From the NCBI GenBank assembly GCA_017883125.1, contig JADGOD010000129.1, positions 1 to 8,735 of the forward strand: 8,735 bases of DNA, written 5' to 3'. The DNA comes from Acidimicrobiales bacterium (GTDB taxonomy: Bacteria > Actinomycetota > Acidimicrobiia > Acidimicrobiales > RAAP-2). The notes beneath the pieces were generated by a model that made no database searches, was not told where the DNA came from, and saw nothing but the letters and a program-made list of their open reading frames with translations. The position numbers and the translations under genes were made by a program. Positions 1-6,416 of this stretch are shown one piece after another (position 1 is the first letter of the stretch; every line of letters starts with the position of its first letter).

Positions 1-140
1 CCGTTGATGACGGTGAGATCGGTATGGCAGATCCCGCTGGCGGCGATGCGTACCAACGCGTCGCGTGGGCCGATCGACGGAACCTCGAGATCCTCAACAA
101 CCAGCGGCTGTCCCGCTTCGTACGCAACCGCGACTCTCAT
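1..140 (-). CDS. Zinc-dependent alcohol dehydrogenase, N-terminal fragment (cut by window edge)
   Basis: This is the first 46 codons of a medium-chain (MDR) zinc alcohol dehydrogenase; the rest lies beyond base 1. The visible protein runs from MRVAVAYEAG through VEDLEVPSIGPRDALVRIAA to SGICHTDLTVING. In this family the GICHTD motif supplies the first catalytic-zinc ligand (Cys38 here), followed by His39 and the proton-relay Thr40. The fold is the GroES-like N-terminal domain. The enzyme would oxidise an alcohol to an aldehyde or ketone with NAD(P) in the cytoplasm. The ATG start is preceded by a strong GAGGAGGT ribosome site 5 bases upstream. It is the last gene of the minus-strand group, 144 bases after the Rieske gene, and so may process that enzyme's alcohol product (inference). 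The Rossmann domain and structural zinc site cannot be judged. Confidence 0.9.
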   Translation of the reverse strand, partial: MRVAVAYEAGQPLVVEDLEVPSIGPRDALVRIAASGICHTDLTVIN

Positions 141-215
141 GGCTGACCTCCTCATTCCTCGACGGGGGAGAACGGTGCGACGGTCAACCCCTCTAACGGC
201 ATGCAAGGTAGCCGT

Positions 216-230
216 GGCCCGATTCGGGCC
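216..230. other. Short GC hairpin in the gap between Rieske and alcohol dehydrogenase genes
   Basis: GGCCCG and CGGGCC form a 6-bp inverted repeat around ATT, 55 bases downstream of the Rieske stop on the minus strand. No T-run follows it on that strand, so a classical intrinsic terminator is not supported; it could be an mRNA-end or processing hairpin. The surrounding 141-284 gap also has the 8-mer GTCAGGCA twice (244-251 and 263-270) and otherwise shows nothing I can assign. Confidence 0.3.
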
Positions 231-284
231 GCCTTTGTCGGAGGTCAGGCATTTCGTGAGCTGTCAGGCAGCAGTGAGGCATGG

Positions 285-1457
285 CTACGTGCAGGATCGT
301 GCCTCCTGCGCTGCCTGAAGCGCTGCGGCGAAACCCTTGTGAAGATGCTGGGGCGCGGGTTCGTTCCGCCCGAAGACGACGGTGCCGATCATCCCGCTGC
401 GGACCCCGGGCTCCGTTCGGCCGGCGACCCAGAAGTCCTCGCCGTCAACGACCGTTTCGCAAATCCACGGCGCCATGTCGACCAGCTTCGCCCGCTCCTC
501 GTCGGATAGGCCGGGGCGCAGGTAGGCGGTGTGGATCACCTCAGAGGTGGCAGCGTCGACCGGCAGGATTTGCCAGAGCTCGATGTGCCGGCTGTCGAAG
601 GTCAGGCTGGTGTTCGGGAACAGCTGGTACTGGTAGCTGAAGTGCTGGTTCACCTCGCCCCACTCGGCCTCCGGGACGTCCCGGAGCTCGTCGATCGATC
701 GGATCGCGGAGCAGTTGCGCAGGTGGGGCCCGAAGGGATCGAAGGTCAGCACGCCGCCATAGGCGTACTCGGCCAGCGTCTTGCGGTGCAGGAAGTCGAA
801 GTGGTAGTTCTCGCGGAAGGTGTCGAGGGTGACCTTCCAGTTGGCCTCAACGTGGTGCACGTGGGGTACGCCATGGGGCTCCCACGTGGCGAAGTCCAAC
901 ATGGCCAGCTCGTCGGCGAGGCCTTCTCCGAGGTAGTCGTCGATGTCGACCGGAGGCCCGGGGCGGAGCCGACCCACGACGAGGCCGTAGCCCTCGGCGA
1001 CGGGGAGCTCGATGAGCCCCTTGTCCTCGAGGCACATGCCCTCGAAGGCGGCGGCGACCGGCACACCCACCAGCGTTCCCTCGAGGTCATAGGTCCAGGC
1101 GTGGAAGGGGCACGTGAAGCGGCGGGCCTCACCGCAGCCATCGACGACGCGCACCCCTCGGTGGCGACAGGTGTTGGCCATGGCCCGCACCTTCCCCGCG
1201 TCGTCCCTGGTGAGCAGGATCGGGGTGCCGTAGAGGTCGACGGTCCAGTAGCTCCCAGGACCGGGCAGGGCGCCGGAGAGGCAGAAGACCAGCGGGTGGC
1301 CCTTGAACAGGATCTCCGACTCGTCATCGAAGTGTGCCTGTGACGTGTAGAGCTCCGTCGGTACCTCGAGGACCTCATCGGCCATGTCGGTCGTGCGGTG
1401 CTCGAGGTGGTCGAGCAACCGACCGACGAGGCTGTGCTCCAGCGCTTCTCTGTCCAC
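285..1457 (-). CDS. Rieske non-heme iron oxygenase, alpha (catalytic) subunit
   Basis: This is an aromatic-ring-hydroxylating-type oxygenase alpha subunit, 390 residues from the GTG I prefer. Such enzymes use a [2Fe-2S] cluster and a mononuclear iron to insert oxygen into, or demethylate, a substrate. Numbering from the longer 400-residue reading (TTG at 1487), the Rieske ligands are Cys107-x-His109 and Cys126-x2-His129 (CRH...CPFH). The catalytic domain shows NWK at 216-218, bridging Asp222, His229 and His234 (ENYHFDFLH) and carboxylate Asp351 (GED), so the set is complete. I prefer GTG at 1457 because it has a ribosome site; the TTG has none and sits 2 bases from an operator-like palindrome. 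No reductase or ferredoxin partner is in the window. It has its own promoter region and a CoA-transferase gene upstream. The substrate is unknown. Confidence 0.93.
   Translation of the reverse strand: MDREALEHSLVGRLLDHLEHRTTDMADEVLEVPTELYTSQAHFDDESEILFKGHPLVFCLSGALPGPGSYWTVDLYGTPILLTRDDAGKVRAMANTCRHRGVRVVDGCGEARRFTCPFHAWTYDLEGTLVGVPVAAAFEGMCLEDKGLIELPVAEGYGLVVGRLRPGPPVDIDDYLGEGLADELAMLDFATWEPHGVPHVHHVEANWKVTLDTFRENYHFDFLHRKTLAEYAYGGVLTFDPFGPHLRNCSAIRSIDELRDVPEAEWGEVNQHFSYQYQLFPNTSLTFDSRHIELWQILPVDAATSEVIHTAYLRPGLSDEERAKLVDMAPWICETVVDGEDFWVAGRTEPGVRSGMIGTVVFGRNEPAPQHLHKGFAAALQAAQEARSCT
1386..1427 (-). other. Compound stem-loop in the first codons of the Rieske gene
   Basis: Two nested inverted repeats lie about 30 bases after the preferred GTG start. 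The outer stem pairs GTCGGTCG (1386-1393) with CGACCGAC (1420-1427). The inner stem pairs TGCTCGA (1399-1405) with TCGAGCA (1411-1417) around a 5-base loop. They are separated by a 5-by-2 internal loop, for 15 bp in total. In the mRNA this would place a stable fold just downstream of initiation, which could slow or gate translation. It overlaps codons for an acidic, leucine-rich helix, so part of the symmetry may be codon bias. Confidence 0.4.
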
Positions 1458-1460
1458 TGC

Positions 1461-1472
1461 CCTCCACCCCCT
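1461..1472 (-). promoter_or_regulatory. Ribosome binding site deciding the Rieske start
   Basis: On the minus strand the sequence reads AGGGGGTGGAGG, ending 3 bases before GTG at 1457. The upstream AGGGGG part lies 9 bases away and is the better-spaced anti-SD match. No comparable purine tract precedes the in-frame TTG at 1487, so the shorter 390-residue protein is favoured. Confidence 0.6.
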
Positions 1473-1488
1473 CTGCGAGATGCTCAAC

Positions 1489-1502
1489 TGAGCGTGCGCT
1501 CA
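1489..1502. promoter_or_regulatory. Operator-like palindrome upstream of the Rieske gene
   Basis: TGAGCGTGCGCTCA is a 6-bp perfect inverted repeat (TGAGCG/CGCTCA) around a 2-base centre, 31 bases upstream of the preferred GTG. Its size and symmetry fit TetR/FadR-type operators common in actinobacterial lipid and aromatic catabolism (family knowledge). Similar palindromes precede the luciferase-like gene and the amidohydrolase. No regulator gene is in the window, so the cognate protein is unknown. Confidence 0.5.
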
Positions 1503-1538
1503 CTTACACGATAGCGCGCTGGTCGGGTGCCGTCAGCC

Positions 1539-1551
1539 CCGGGCGGCCCGG
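1539..1551. other. GC hairpin in the CoA-transferase / Rieske gap
   Basis: CCGGG and CCCGG pair around CGG. The repeat is flanked further out by GGGTGC (1525-1530) and GCACCC (1566-1571), which could close a larger fold. It lies about 60 bases after the CoA-transferase stop in the minus direction, where a terminator would sit, but there is no T-run. Treat it as a weak candidate for transcript-end structure. Confidence 0.2.
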
Positions 1552-1611
1552 CGCAGACCTCGGCCCGCACCCAGCGCGGCTCGCCGGCATGATCGATGCC
1601 GCCGTTTGCAC

Positions 1612-3900
1612 CTAGAGCTGCTTGGCCACCTCGGCTCCGAGGAAGCCCTGGATCTCGTCCGGGCCGAAGCCGAGATCGGCCAGCACCGCCTCGGTGTGCT
1701 CTCCCACCCCGGGGATCATGAGCGACGGTCCGCCGTCTGCGTCAGGCCCGCAGCGAAGCAGCGGTCCGATCTGCTCGAAGAAGCCCCAGTCATCCGTGGC
1801 ATAGGAGGCGACACGGCCGACCTGGCGGTTGACCGGGTCATCCAAGATGCCCTGGCGGAAGCGGTCCCGGTCCATCGCCGGGACCGCTTCCGCCAGAATC
1901 GACAGCCCTCGGAGCCTGGCGACCCAGTCGGCGGCTCCCGCCGTGGCGAACGCTTCCTCGAGGACCTCCTCCGACCGGTGGGCCGCCGCGTCGTCGGGTC
2001 CGCCGCGCAGCGGTGCATAGGTCTCGGGGAGCGACGAGGCCTCAGGCATCGATCTGAGTCGCTGCCACGCCGCTACGTCGGGGAGGACGAGCGCCAGCCA
2101 GCCCCCGTCTCCACCCTCGTAGATGCGGTACCCGGGCCCATAGCCCGTCTGCAGCGGGTCGAGCTGCGGCTGGCACATCGGGTGACCGTCGCGCTGGTAG
2201 ACACCGCTGCGCAGGAGCATGCCGGCACCGAGCAGGCTCGTGGCCACGCGGACCCCTCGGCCGCTCAGCGACTGGCTGTAGAGCCCGGCGAGGATCCCCA
2301 CGGCTGCGACCCAGCCACCGGTCATGTCGATGGGGATCCAGGTCGCGGCGATCGGCTCGTTGCCGGGGCCACCGACCGCCCGCTCGAAGCCGGTCAGCGC
2401 CTGCATGAGCGCGTCGTTGCCCGGGAGGGTGGCTCGAGGGCCCGTGGGCCCGAAGGCGCTGGCGTGGCAGTACACGGCTCGGGGGTTGAGGCGGGCGACG
2501 GTGGCCTCGTCGATCCCCAGCCGCTCCGACACACCCACCCGGAAGTTGTGGAGGACGACGTCGGCCCACTTGATCAGCCGCTCGACGATCTCTCGGGCTC
2601 CAGGCGCGTTGATGTCCAGTGCCAGGCTGCGCTTTCCTCGCTGGCAGGCCGCGACGGCATAGGCAGCCGCCCGCATCGCCTCGCCTTGGAGTGGCTCGAC
2701 CTTGATCACCTCGGCGCCGAGGTCGGCGAGGACCTGGGCGGCGAGCGGCCCCGCCACGAACGCCGAGAAGTCGAGGACGCGGACCCCCTCGAGCAAGCGG
2801 CCGGGGCCCGGGTCCGGCGGCGGCGGCTCCAGGTCGGCCGCTCCGTCCGCGTCGAGGGACAGGACCGAGATCGGTGTGGCCACCATGAGATCGTCATGGC
2901 CCGCCTCTGAGCGCGACACGACCAGCCCGGTCTCGGCCAGATGCGGATCCGACAGCACCTCACCCGGGCTCAGCACGGGCTCGCAGGCGATGCCCGCCTC
3001 CCGGAGCCGCCCGATCCAGTGGTCTCGCGTCTGGGCAGAGAAGATCGACCGCCAACGCACGGCTCGATCGATGAGCGCTCCGGTCGCCTGGTCCGGGTAG
3101 TAGCCCTGGGCGCTGGGCTCGTCACCCAGGACCTCGATCAGCGTGGCGTACATGCCCTTCCCGCCGAACCAGATCTGGATCAGCTCGTCGTCGGCACAGC
3201 GGTACAGGAAGTTCGGGAAGGTCGACCCCTTCTCCCAGTACGACTCGACCTCCTCGGCAGCTCGCTCCGAGCGCCCGACCATGCAGCCCAGGGTGGCGAG
3301 CATCCCGTCGTAGAGAGAGGTCTCCGACCAGCCCCCGGCGCCGGTCCGGGCACGGCGCCGGAGGAGCGCGAAGACCGAGGTCGTCAGGAGGAGCGCCGCA
3401 CCGCTGTCCGAGGCCCGAACATCGACGAAGATCGGTCCCGGCCGGTGCCCGGCCAGCTGCGTGCAGAACCCCGCTCGCGCCTCTACGAGCAGGCTGTAGT
3501 CCTCGATCATGCCGCTCGAGATCCGGCTCGGGCGGCACCGCGCATAGACGAGCGACGGGTTCTCGGGCTCGAGGTCCACGTAGCCCAGCCCGCGGCCCTC
3601 GACCAGCGCCTCGGATCCGTAGACCAGGGCGACATCGGCCTCGCGCAGCAGCGCCCGCACCTCGTCCGCGCCCTCGAGGGAGACGAGCTGCTTGTCGCGA
3701 TGCCAGGCGTGACCCCACGCCACCTGCGCATCGATCGAGAGGGCGGTGGTGCCCACGACCCTCACGACGGTGGCACCGAGGTCGGCGAGGATCATCCCCG
3801 GCACCCCACCGGCGAGGCCGAGGCCGAGGTCACTCGTCCCGACGGCCACCTCGACCACGCTAAGACCCGCGCACGGCAGGCCTCCAGTCGACCGGCTCAC
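1612..3900 (-). CDS. Tandem-domain family III CoA-transferase (CaiB/BaiF type), 762 residues
   Basis: Family III CoA-transferases move CoA between carboxylic acids through an aspartyl-CoA anhydride; single-domain members are about 400 residues. This protein holds two copies: residues 1-350 and about 368-762, joined by a proline-rich linker at 359-367. The N-terminal signature recurs in both halves (GMILADLGATVVRVV at 35-49; AAQVLADLGAEVIKVE at 387-402). The catalytic-Asp segment also recurs: Asp165 in ASDSGAALL and Asp525 in IDMTGGWVAAVGIL. Both halves therefore look catalytically competent, although the N-terminal one is more divergent. The second half retains HNFRVGVSERLGI. The GTG start lies 4 bases after the stop of the luciferase-like gene, which predicts coupled translation. 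It probably activates the pathway's acid substrate. A perfect 45-base hairpin lies in its C-terminal coding region. The fold is confident; the substrate is unknown. Confidence 0.93.
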   Translation of the reverse strand: MSRSTGGLPCAGLSVVEVAVGTSDLGLGLAGGVPGMILADLGATVVRVVGTTALSIDAQVAWGHAWHRDKQLVSLEGADEVRALLREADVALVYGSEALVEGRGLGYVDLEPENPSLVYARCRPSRISSGMIEDYSLLVEARAGFCTQLAGHRPGPIFVDVRASDSGAALLLTTSVFALLRRRARTGAGGWSETSLYDGMLATLGCMVGRSERAAEEVESYWEKGSTFPNFLYRCADDELIQIWFGGKGMYATLIEVLGDEPSAQGYYPDQATGALIDRAVRWRSIFSAQTRDHWIGRLREAGIACEPVLSPGEVLSDPHLAETGLVVSRSEAGHDDLMVATPISVLSLDADGAADLEPPPPDPGPGRLLEGVRVLDFSAFVAGPLAAQVLADLGAEVIKVEPLQGEAMRAAAYAVAACQRGKRSLALDINAPGAREIVERLIKWADVVLHNFRVGVSERLGIDEATVARLNPRAVYCHASAFGPTGPRATLPGNDALMQALTGFERAVGGPGNEPIAATWIPIDMTGGWVAAVGILAGLYSQSLSGRGVRVATSLLGAGMLLRSGVYQRDGHPMCQPQLDPLQTGYGPGYRIYEGGDGGWLALVLPDVAAWQRLRSMPEASSLPETYAPLRGGPDDAAAHRSEEVLEEAFATAGAADWVARLRGLSILAEAVPAMDRDRFRQGILDDPVNRQVGRVASYATDDWGFFEQIGPLLRCGPDADGGPSLMIPGVGEHTEAVLADLGFGPDEIQGFLGAEVAKQL
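1852..1896. repeat. Perfect 19-bp inverted repeat inside the CoA-transferase gene
   Basis: CTGGCGGAAGCGGTCCCGG (1852-1870) is followed by the 7-base loop TCCATCG (1871-1877) and then its exact reverse complement (1878-1896). Pairing stops immediately outside. On the minus strand it encodes LAEAVPAMDRDRFRQ near residues 669-683 of the CoA-transferase, with the reading frame intact. It could form a cruciform in DNA or a very stable mRNA hairpin. No second copy was seen in the window. Confidence 0.9.
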
Positions 3901-3904
3901 CGCA

Positions 3905-4861
3905 TCACCCGGCAGCGTCGGGAAGGACCAGCCGGGGAAGCACCTCTTCGGCAGCCAACGTGATCACCTCCAGGGTGTCCGCCGGGGTTGCCGGTGAGAT
4001 GATGAAGTGGCGCACGCCAGCATCCACGAACTGCTGGAGCCGCTCGGCCACCTCCTGTGGGGTCCCGGCCGGGGCGATGTGCTCGAGCATCGCTGCTGAC
4101 TTGTCTCCGTAGGCGCCGCCGAGGAAGGTGGCGACGTCGTTGCGCGCCCTGTCGCCGTCTCGCCGGATCGAGGTGTACAGGTACATCGCCCACTCGAAGC
4201 CGGCGAGGTCCCGACCGACCTCCTGGGCCTCGTCGCGGATGGTGCTCACCGAGCGGGCGTACGCCTCCGGTGACATCAGGTAGGGCATCCAGCCATCACC
4301 GAGACGTGCCGCCCGGCGCATGGCGGGTGCCTTGCGGCCCGAGACGAGGAGCGGAGGGCCACCCGGCTGCATCGTCGACACCTCGGCGCCGGGCGGCCTC
4401 ACCGGGCGCAGCTCGATGTCGTCGAAGTCGAAGAACCTCCCGTGGTGGCTGACCGGTCCGCCCTGCCAGAGGGTCCTCAGGACCTCCATCGCCTCGTTCG
4501 TCCGTGCCCCTCGCTCAGCGAGCGGCACGCCGACCGCCTCGAACTCGTGTGCGAACTCACCTCCGACGCCTACGCCGACGGAGAGCCGTCCTCCCGACCT
4601 GGCGTCGAGATCGGCGAGCTGCTTGGCCACGATCACCGGGTGATACAGCGGAAGCAGCAAGACCGCTGTGCCCACCCGGACCCTCTCGGTCCAGGCCGTC
4701 ATCAGCGCGAGGCGCGTGATGGCCTCGCCGGTCGCGCTGGGCGGGAGGATGTGGCCGCCCTGCCAGACCGACTCGATCGGGAGGCGCTCGGCAGCGGCCA
4801 GCCACTCCCTATCGGGTTCCGGCAGCGCCGCCGCCCCAAAGATGATGCGATCAGCAGTCAC
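3905..4861 (-). CDS. LLM-class (luciferase-like) flavin/F420-dependent oxidoreductase
   Basis: This 318-residue cytoplasmic TIM-barrel protein belongs to the bacterial luciferase-like superfamily, whose members use F420 or reduced FMN for hydride transfer or monooxygenation. Landmarks are VRVGTAVLLLPLYHPV at 61-76 and KQLADLDARSGGRL at 80-93. The glycine-rich VGVGVGGE follows at 95-102, then NEAMEVLRTLW at 122-132 and FDFDDIEL at 144-151. A C-terminal TPQEVAERLQQFVDAGV at 267-283 completes the family pattern. Length is typical. The start is GTG, preceded by AAGGAG at 4 bases. It is upstream of, and nearly abuts, the CoA-transferase gene, so the two are probably cotranscribed from a promoter at about 4900-4940. 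Whether the cofactor is F420 or FMN cannot be decided by eye; F420 is favoured by the actinobacterial setting (inference). Confidence 0.92.
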   Translation of the reverse strand: MTADRIIFGAAALPEPDREWLAAAERLPIESVWQGGHILPPSATGEAITRLALMTAWTERVRVGTAVLLLPLYHPVIVAKQLADLDARSGGRLSVGVGVGGEFAHEFEAVGVPLAERGARTNEAMEVLRTLWQGGPVSHHGRFFDFDDIELRPVRPPGAEVSTMQPGGPPLLVSGRKAPAMRRAARLGDGWMPYLMSPEAYARSVSTIRDEAQEVGRDLAGFEWAMYLYTSIRRDGDRARNDVATFLGGAYGDKSAAMLEHIAPAGTPQEVAERLQQFVDAGVRHFIISPATPADTLEVITLAAEEVLPRLVLPDAAG

Positions 4862-4919
4862 GTCTCTCCTTCATACCCGGCGGATCACCGTGGCGCCCTC
4901 ATCGGCCGCACCGCTCAAA

Positions 4920-4933
4920 CTAGCAAGTGCTCA
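4920..4933. promoter_or_regulatory. Operator-like palindrome upstream of the luciferase-like gene
   Basis: On the minus strand TGAGCACTTGCTAG contains AGCA/TGCT around CT and shares the TGAGC half-site and 14-base size of the palindrome before the Rieske gene. It lies 58 bases upstream of the GTG at 4861, a normal operator distance. Symmetry is imperfect (4 bp of core arm), so the assignment is tentative. It overlaps the end of the acyl-CoA synthetase remnant. Confidence 0.35.
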
Positions 4934-5087
4934 TTCTCTTCATGTTCGGCGGGGCCGCGACCTGGAATCGATCGTGCGTGGTGAGCCCGAGCGTGCTGAA
5001 CGTGACGCTGCGGTCCTCGAAGTCGGGGGCGACGCGATCCGCGTCGGTGGAGGCCCCACTTCGCAAGACGTCACCCAACGTCCGCAC
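4920..5087 (-). pseudogene. Probable remnant of an acyl-CoA synthetase (AMP-binding) N-terminus
   Basis: From a GTG at 5087 the minus strand reads MRTLGDVLRSGASTDADR, then a short stretch ending FEDRSVTFSTL (to about 4989). By eye this is the usual start of ANL-superfamily acyl-CoA synthetases: a TLGDVL helix, then a strand with FEDR.xTF.EL. After STL the frame continues for 22 unrelated residues to a stop at 4920, without the RLANAL helix or any AMP-binding motif (no SSGTTG-like P-loop), so at most about 33 of some 500 residues survive. A weak AAGGT precedes the GTG. It looks like a gene truncated by deletion when the neighbouring luciferase-like promoter was joined. Alternatively it is a chance resemblance in GC-rich DNA. 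The surrounding 4862-5280 stretch has no other gene I can support. Confidence 0.4.
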
Positions 5088-5228
5088 GGCACGACCTTGA
5101 GGACCTCTCGGCCCGAACATCCGTCCGACCAGATCTCCACCTGAGCCTCCCCCCTGTAACGATCGCCCACGATGCCTCAGCAGCCGATGCCACACAGAGG
5201 GATGCCCGAAGCTCCCACGACGCTCTGG

Positions 5229-5246
5229 GACCGGCGCGACCGGCGC
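5229..5246. repeat. 9-bp tandem duplication
   Basis: GACCGGCGC occurs twice head to tail in the non-coding stretch just after the stop of the DapB-fold gene. Nearby, CGATGCC is also repeated (5170-5176 and 5184-5190). No terminator with a T-run is visible in 5160-5280. Confidence 0.6.
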
Positions 5247-5280
5247 GGGACGCCCGACGGACGCCGCAGGGACCCCTCCG

Positions 5281-6330
5281 CTAGGGACGGATGAGAGGTC
5301 CTGCAGGGGTGATCGGCGGGAGGTCGGCGGTCGTGAGCACCCCCGGAGGCGCCGCACAGACGTAGGGGATCGCGTTCACCGGTCGGTTCCCGGTTAATCC
5401 CGGCATGACCGCCCCGAAGTCGTCGAGCTCGACCGGGAACTCGATCTCGAGCTCAAGCGGAGCATCACCCCTCACGCTCACGCGCCAGCCCGTCGGGAGT
5501 AGGTCCCAGGCTGGATCGAGCTCCTGCGTGCAGAACCAGTTCGCCGTGAAGCGGACCGCCTCGCTGCCACCGCTGAGTCCGGTGATCGAGGTTCGCTGCG
5601 CAGCCACCGTCCCCGCGGGGATCTCCCCCGCTGCGATGGTGATCGCACGGCTCGCGACGGCCACCTCTCCCGTGCAGCTCCAGGTGTCGACCGGCCGAGC
5701 TGCCGCCTCGGCCAGGACACCGAGAGATGGCCCGAATTCGGCAAGCAGCCTTGTGCTCCGCATCTGGTCGAAGTCGGAGGGGGACTTGGAGAAGCCCATC
5801 TGATCGAAGAGCATCTCGGGCGAATCGCGCCGTGAGAGGTCGGCGAACTCCTGGATCTCCACCGAGTCGACGTGGCGCTGCAGGGACAGCAGAGCAAAGG
5901 GGAGTGCATCGGTGATGAAGCCGGGGCTGCTCCCCGTGGCGTAGAGCGAGGAGCCACCTCGTTCACAAGCCTCGCGAACACGCCCCCAGCCCTCCTCGCC
6001 CAGTCGCGGGTCGGCGGCGAAGAGCTCCCCTCGAGTCGTGATGACATTCGCCCCCGAGCCGAGCAGGGCCACGACGTCGTCGAGGTCGATGGCGCTCGGC
6101 ATATAGAGCACGCAGTCGGCACCGAGCGCAGGGATCGACGACCGGTCGACCGTAGCGGCGATGCCGACCGGGTCGAGGCCGCAGAGAAGCCCTGCGTCGA
6201 CGCCATCCTTGCTCGGGTTGTAGGTCACCACGCCCACGAGCTCCAGGTCAGGGTGCCGGATGATCTCGCGCAGCGAGTGGCTGCCAATGTTGCCGGTAGC
6301 CCACTGCACGACGCGGAGCGAATGACTCAT
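5281..6330 (-). CDS. DapB-fold NAD(P)-dependent dehydrogenase (dihydrodipicolinate reductase / diaminopentanoate dehydrogenase-like)
   Basis: This 349-residue cytoplasmic protein has an N-terminal Rossmann nucleotide-binding fold: LRVVQWATGNIGSHSLREI at residues 5-23, in which the GxxGxxG-like loop is ATGNIG. HPDLELVGVVTYNPSKDGVDAG follows at 26-47 in two parts, with CGLDPVG at 50-56. GANVITTRGEL at 93-103 and YATGSSPGFITDALPFAL at 130-147 are typical of the actinobacterial proteins annotated as dihydrodipicolinate reductase-like or amine dehydrogenase family, related to 2,4-diaminopentanoate dehydrogenase. They are not the lysine-pathway DapB, which is about 250-270 residues. The ATG start has GGGAGG five bases upstream. 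It is a single minus-strand gene with elaborate palindromes in its promoter. The substrate is unknown; an amino or oxo acid is plausible (inference). Confidence 0.85.
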   Translation of the reverse strand: MSHSLRVVQWATGNIGSHSLREIIRHPDLELVGVVTYNPSKDGVDAGLLCGLDPVGIAATVDRSSIPALGADCVLYMPSAIDLDDVVALLGSGANVITTRGELFAADPRLGEEGWGRVREACERGGSSLYATGSSPGFITDALPFALLSLQRHVDSVEIQEFADLSRRDSPEMLFDQMGFSKSPSDFDQMRSTRLLAEFGPSLGVLAEAAARPVDTWSCTGEVAVASRAITIAAGEIPAGTVAAQRTSITGLSGGSEAVRFTANWFCTQELDPAWDLLPTGWRVSVRGDAPLELEIEFPVELDDFGAVMPGLTGNRPVNAIPYVCAAPPGVLTTADLPPITPAGPLIRP

Positions 6331-6348
6331 GAGGTCCTCCCGATCATC

Positions 6349-6391
6349 TCGCTGATCGCCGACAGATCTGTCGGTACCAGTCGATCAGCGA
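6349..6391. promoter_or_regulatory. Nested palindromes upstream of the DapB-fold gene
   Basis: CCGACAGATCTGTCGG (6359-6374) is a perfect 16-bp palindrome. It is enclosed by a further perfect 10-bp inverted repeat, TCGCTGATCG (6349-6358) and CGATCAGCGA (6382-6391). The palindrome centre lies about 36 bases upstream of the ATG at 6330, where a repressor would block transcription or initiation. The GACAG/CTGTC arms match those of the second palindrome at 6394-6416, as expected for one dimeric regulator bound twice. Confidence 0.65.
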
Positions 6392-6393
6392 CC

Positions 6394-6416
6394 CTGGCGA
6401 CAGATACTGTCACCAG
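6394..6416. promoter_or_regulatory. Second GACAG/CTGTC operator-like inverted repeat
   Basis: CTGGCGACAG and CTGTCACCAG pair around ATA with one mismatch, giving 10-base arms. The centre is about 39 bases, close to four helical turns, from the centre of the palindrome at 6359-6374, so both sites would face the same side of the DNA. It is probably a TetR- or GntR-like site (inference from symmetry and size). Confidence 0.6.

Noticed and set aside
216..230. Intrinsic terminator after the Rieske gene
   Set aside because: The stem is only 6 bp and no T-run follows on the minus strand; kept only as a hairpin.
531..1343. 270-codon plus-strand open frame opposite the Rieske gene
   Set aside because: Antisense shadow; low-complexity Val/Glu/Gly composition and no motif, while the opposite strand carries all Rieske and iron ligands.
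1606..2910. 434-codon plus-strand open frame opposite the CoA-transferase
   Set aside because: It is the antisense of a confidently identified CaiB protein; its translation is Arg/Gly/Asp/Val-rich with no family motif, as expected for long antisense frames in high-GC DNA.
3336..3362. CCGGCGCC/GGCGCCGG inverted repeat in the CoA-transferase gene
   Set aside because: Short, itself palindromic GC sequence of a kind expected by chance at this base composition.
2941..3963. 340-codon plus-strand open frame across the CoA-transferase start
   Set aside because: No recognisable domain, no ribosome site, and it runs antisense through two real genes.
4442..4984. 180-codon plus-strand open frame opposite the luciferase-like gene
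   Set aside because: Antisense shadow without family features or a ribosome site.
4940..5170. Alternative minus-strand frame with a good GGGGGGAGG site and internal GTG (about 5120)
   Set aside because: The ribosome-like purine tract is attractive, but the protein becomes Arg/Ser/Pro-rich with no family resemblance, whereas the overlapping frame shows the acyl-CoA synthetase-like start.
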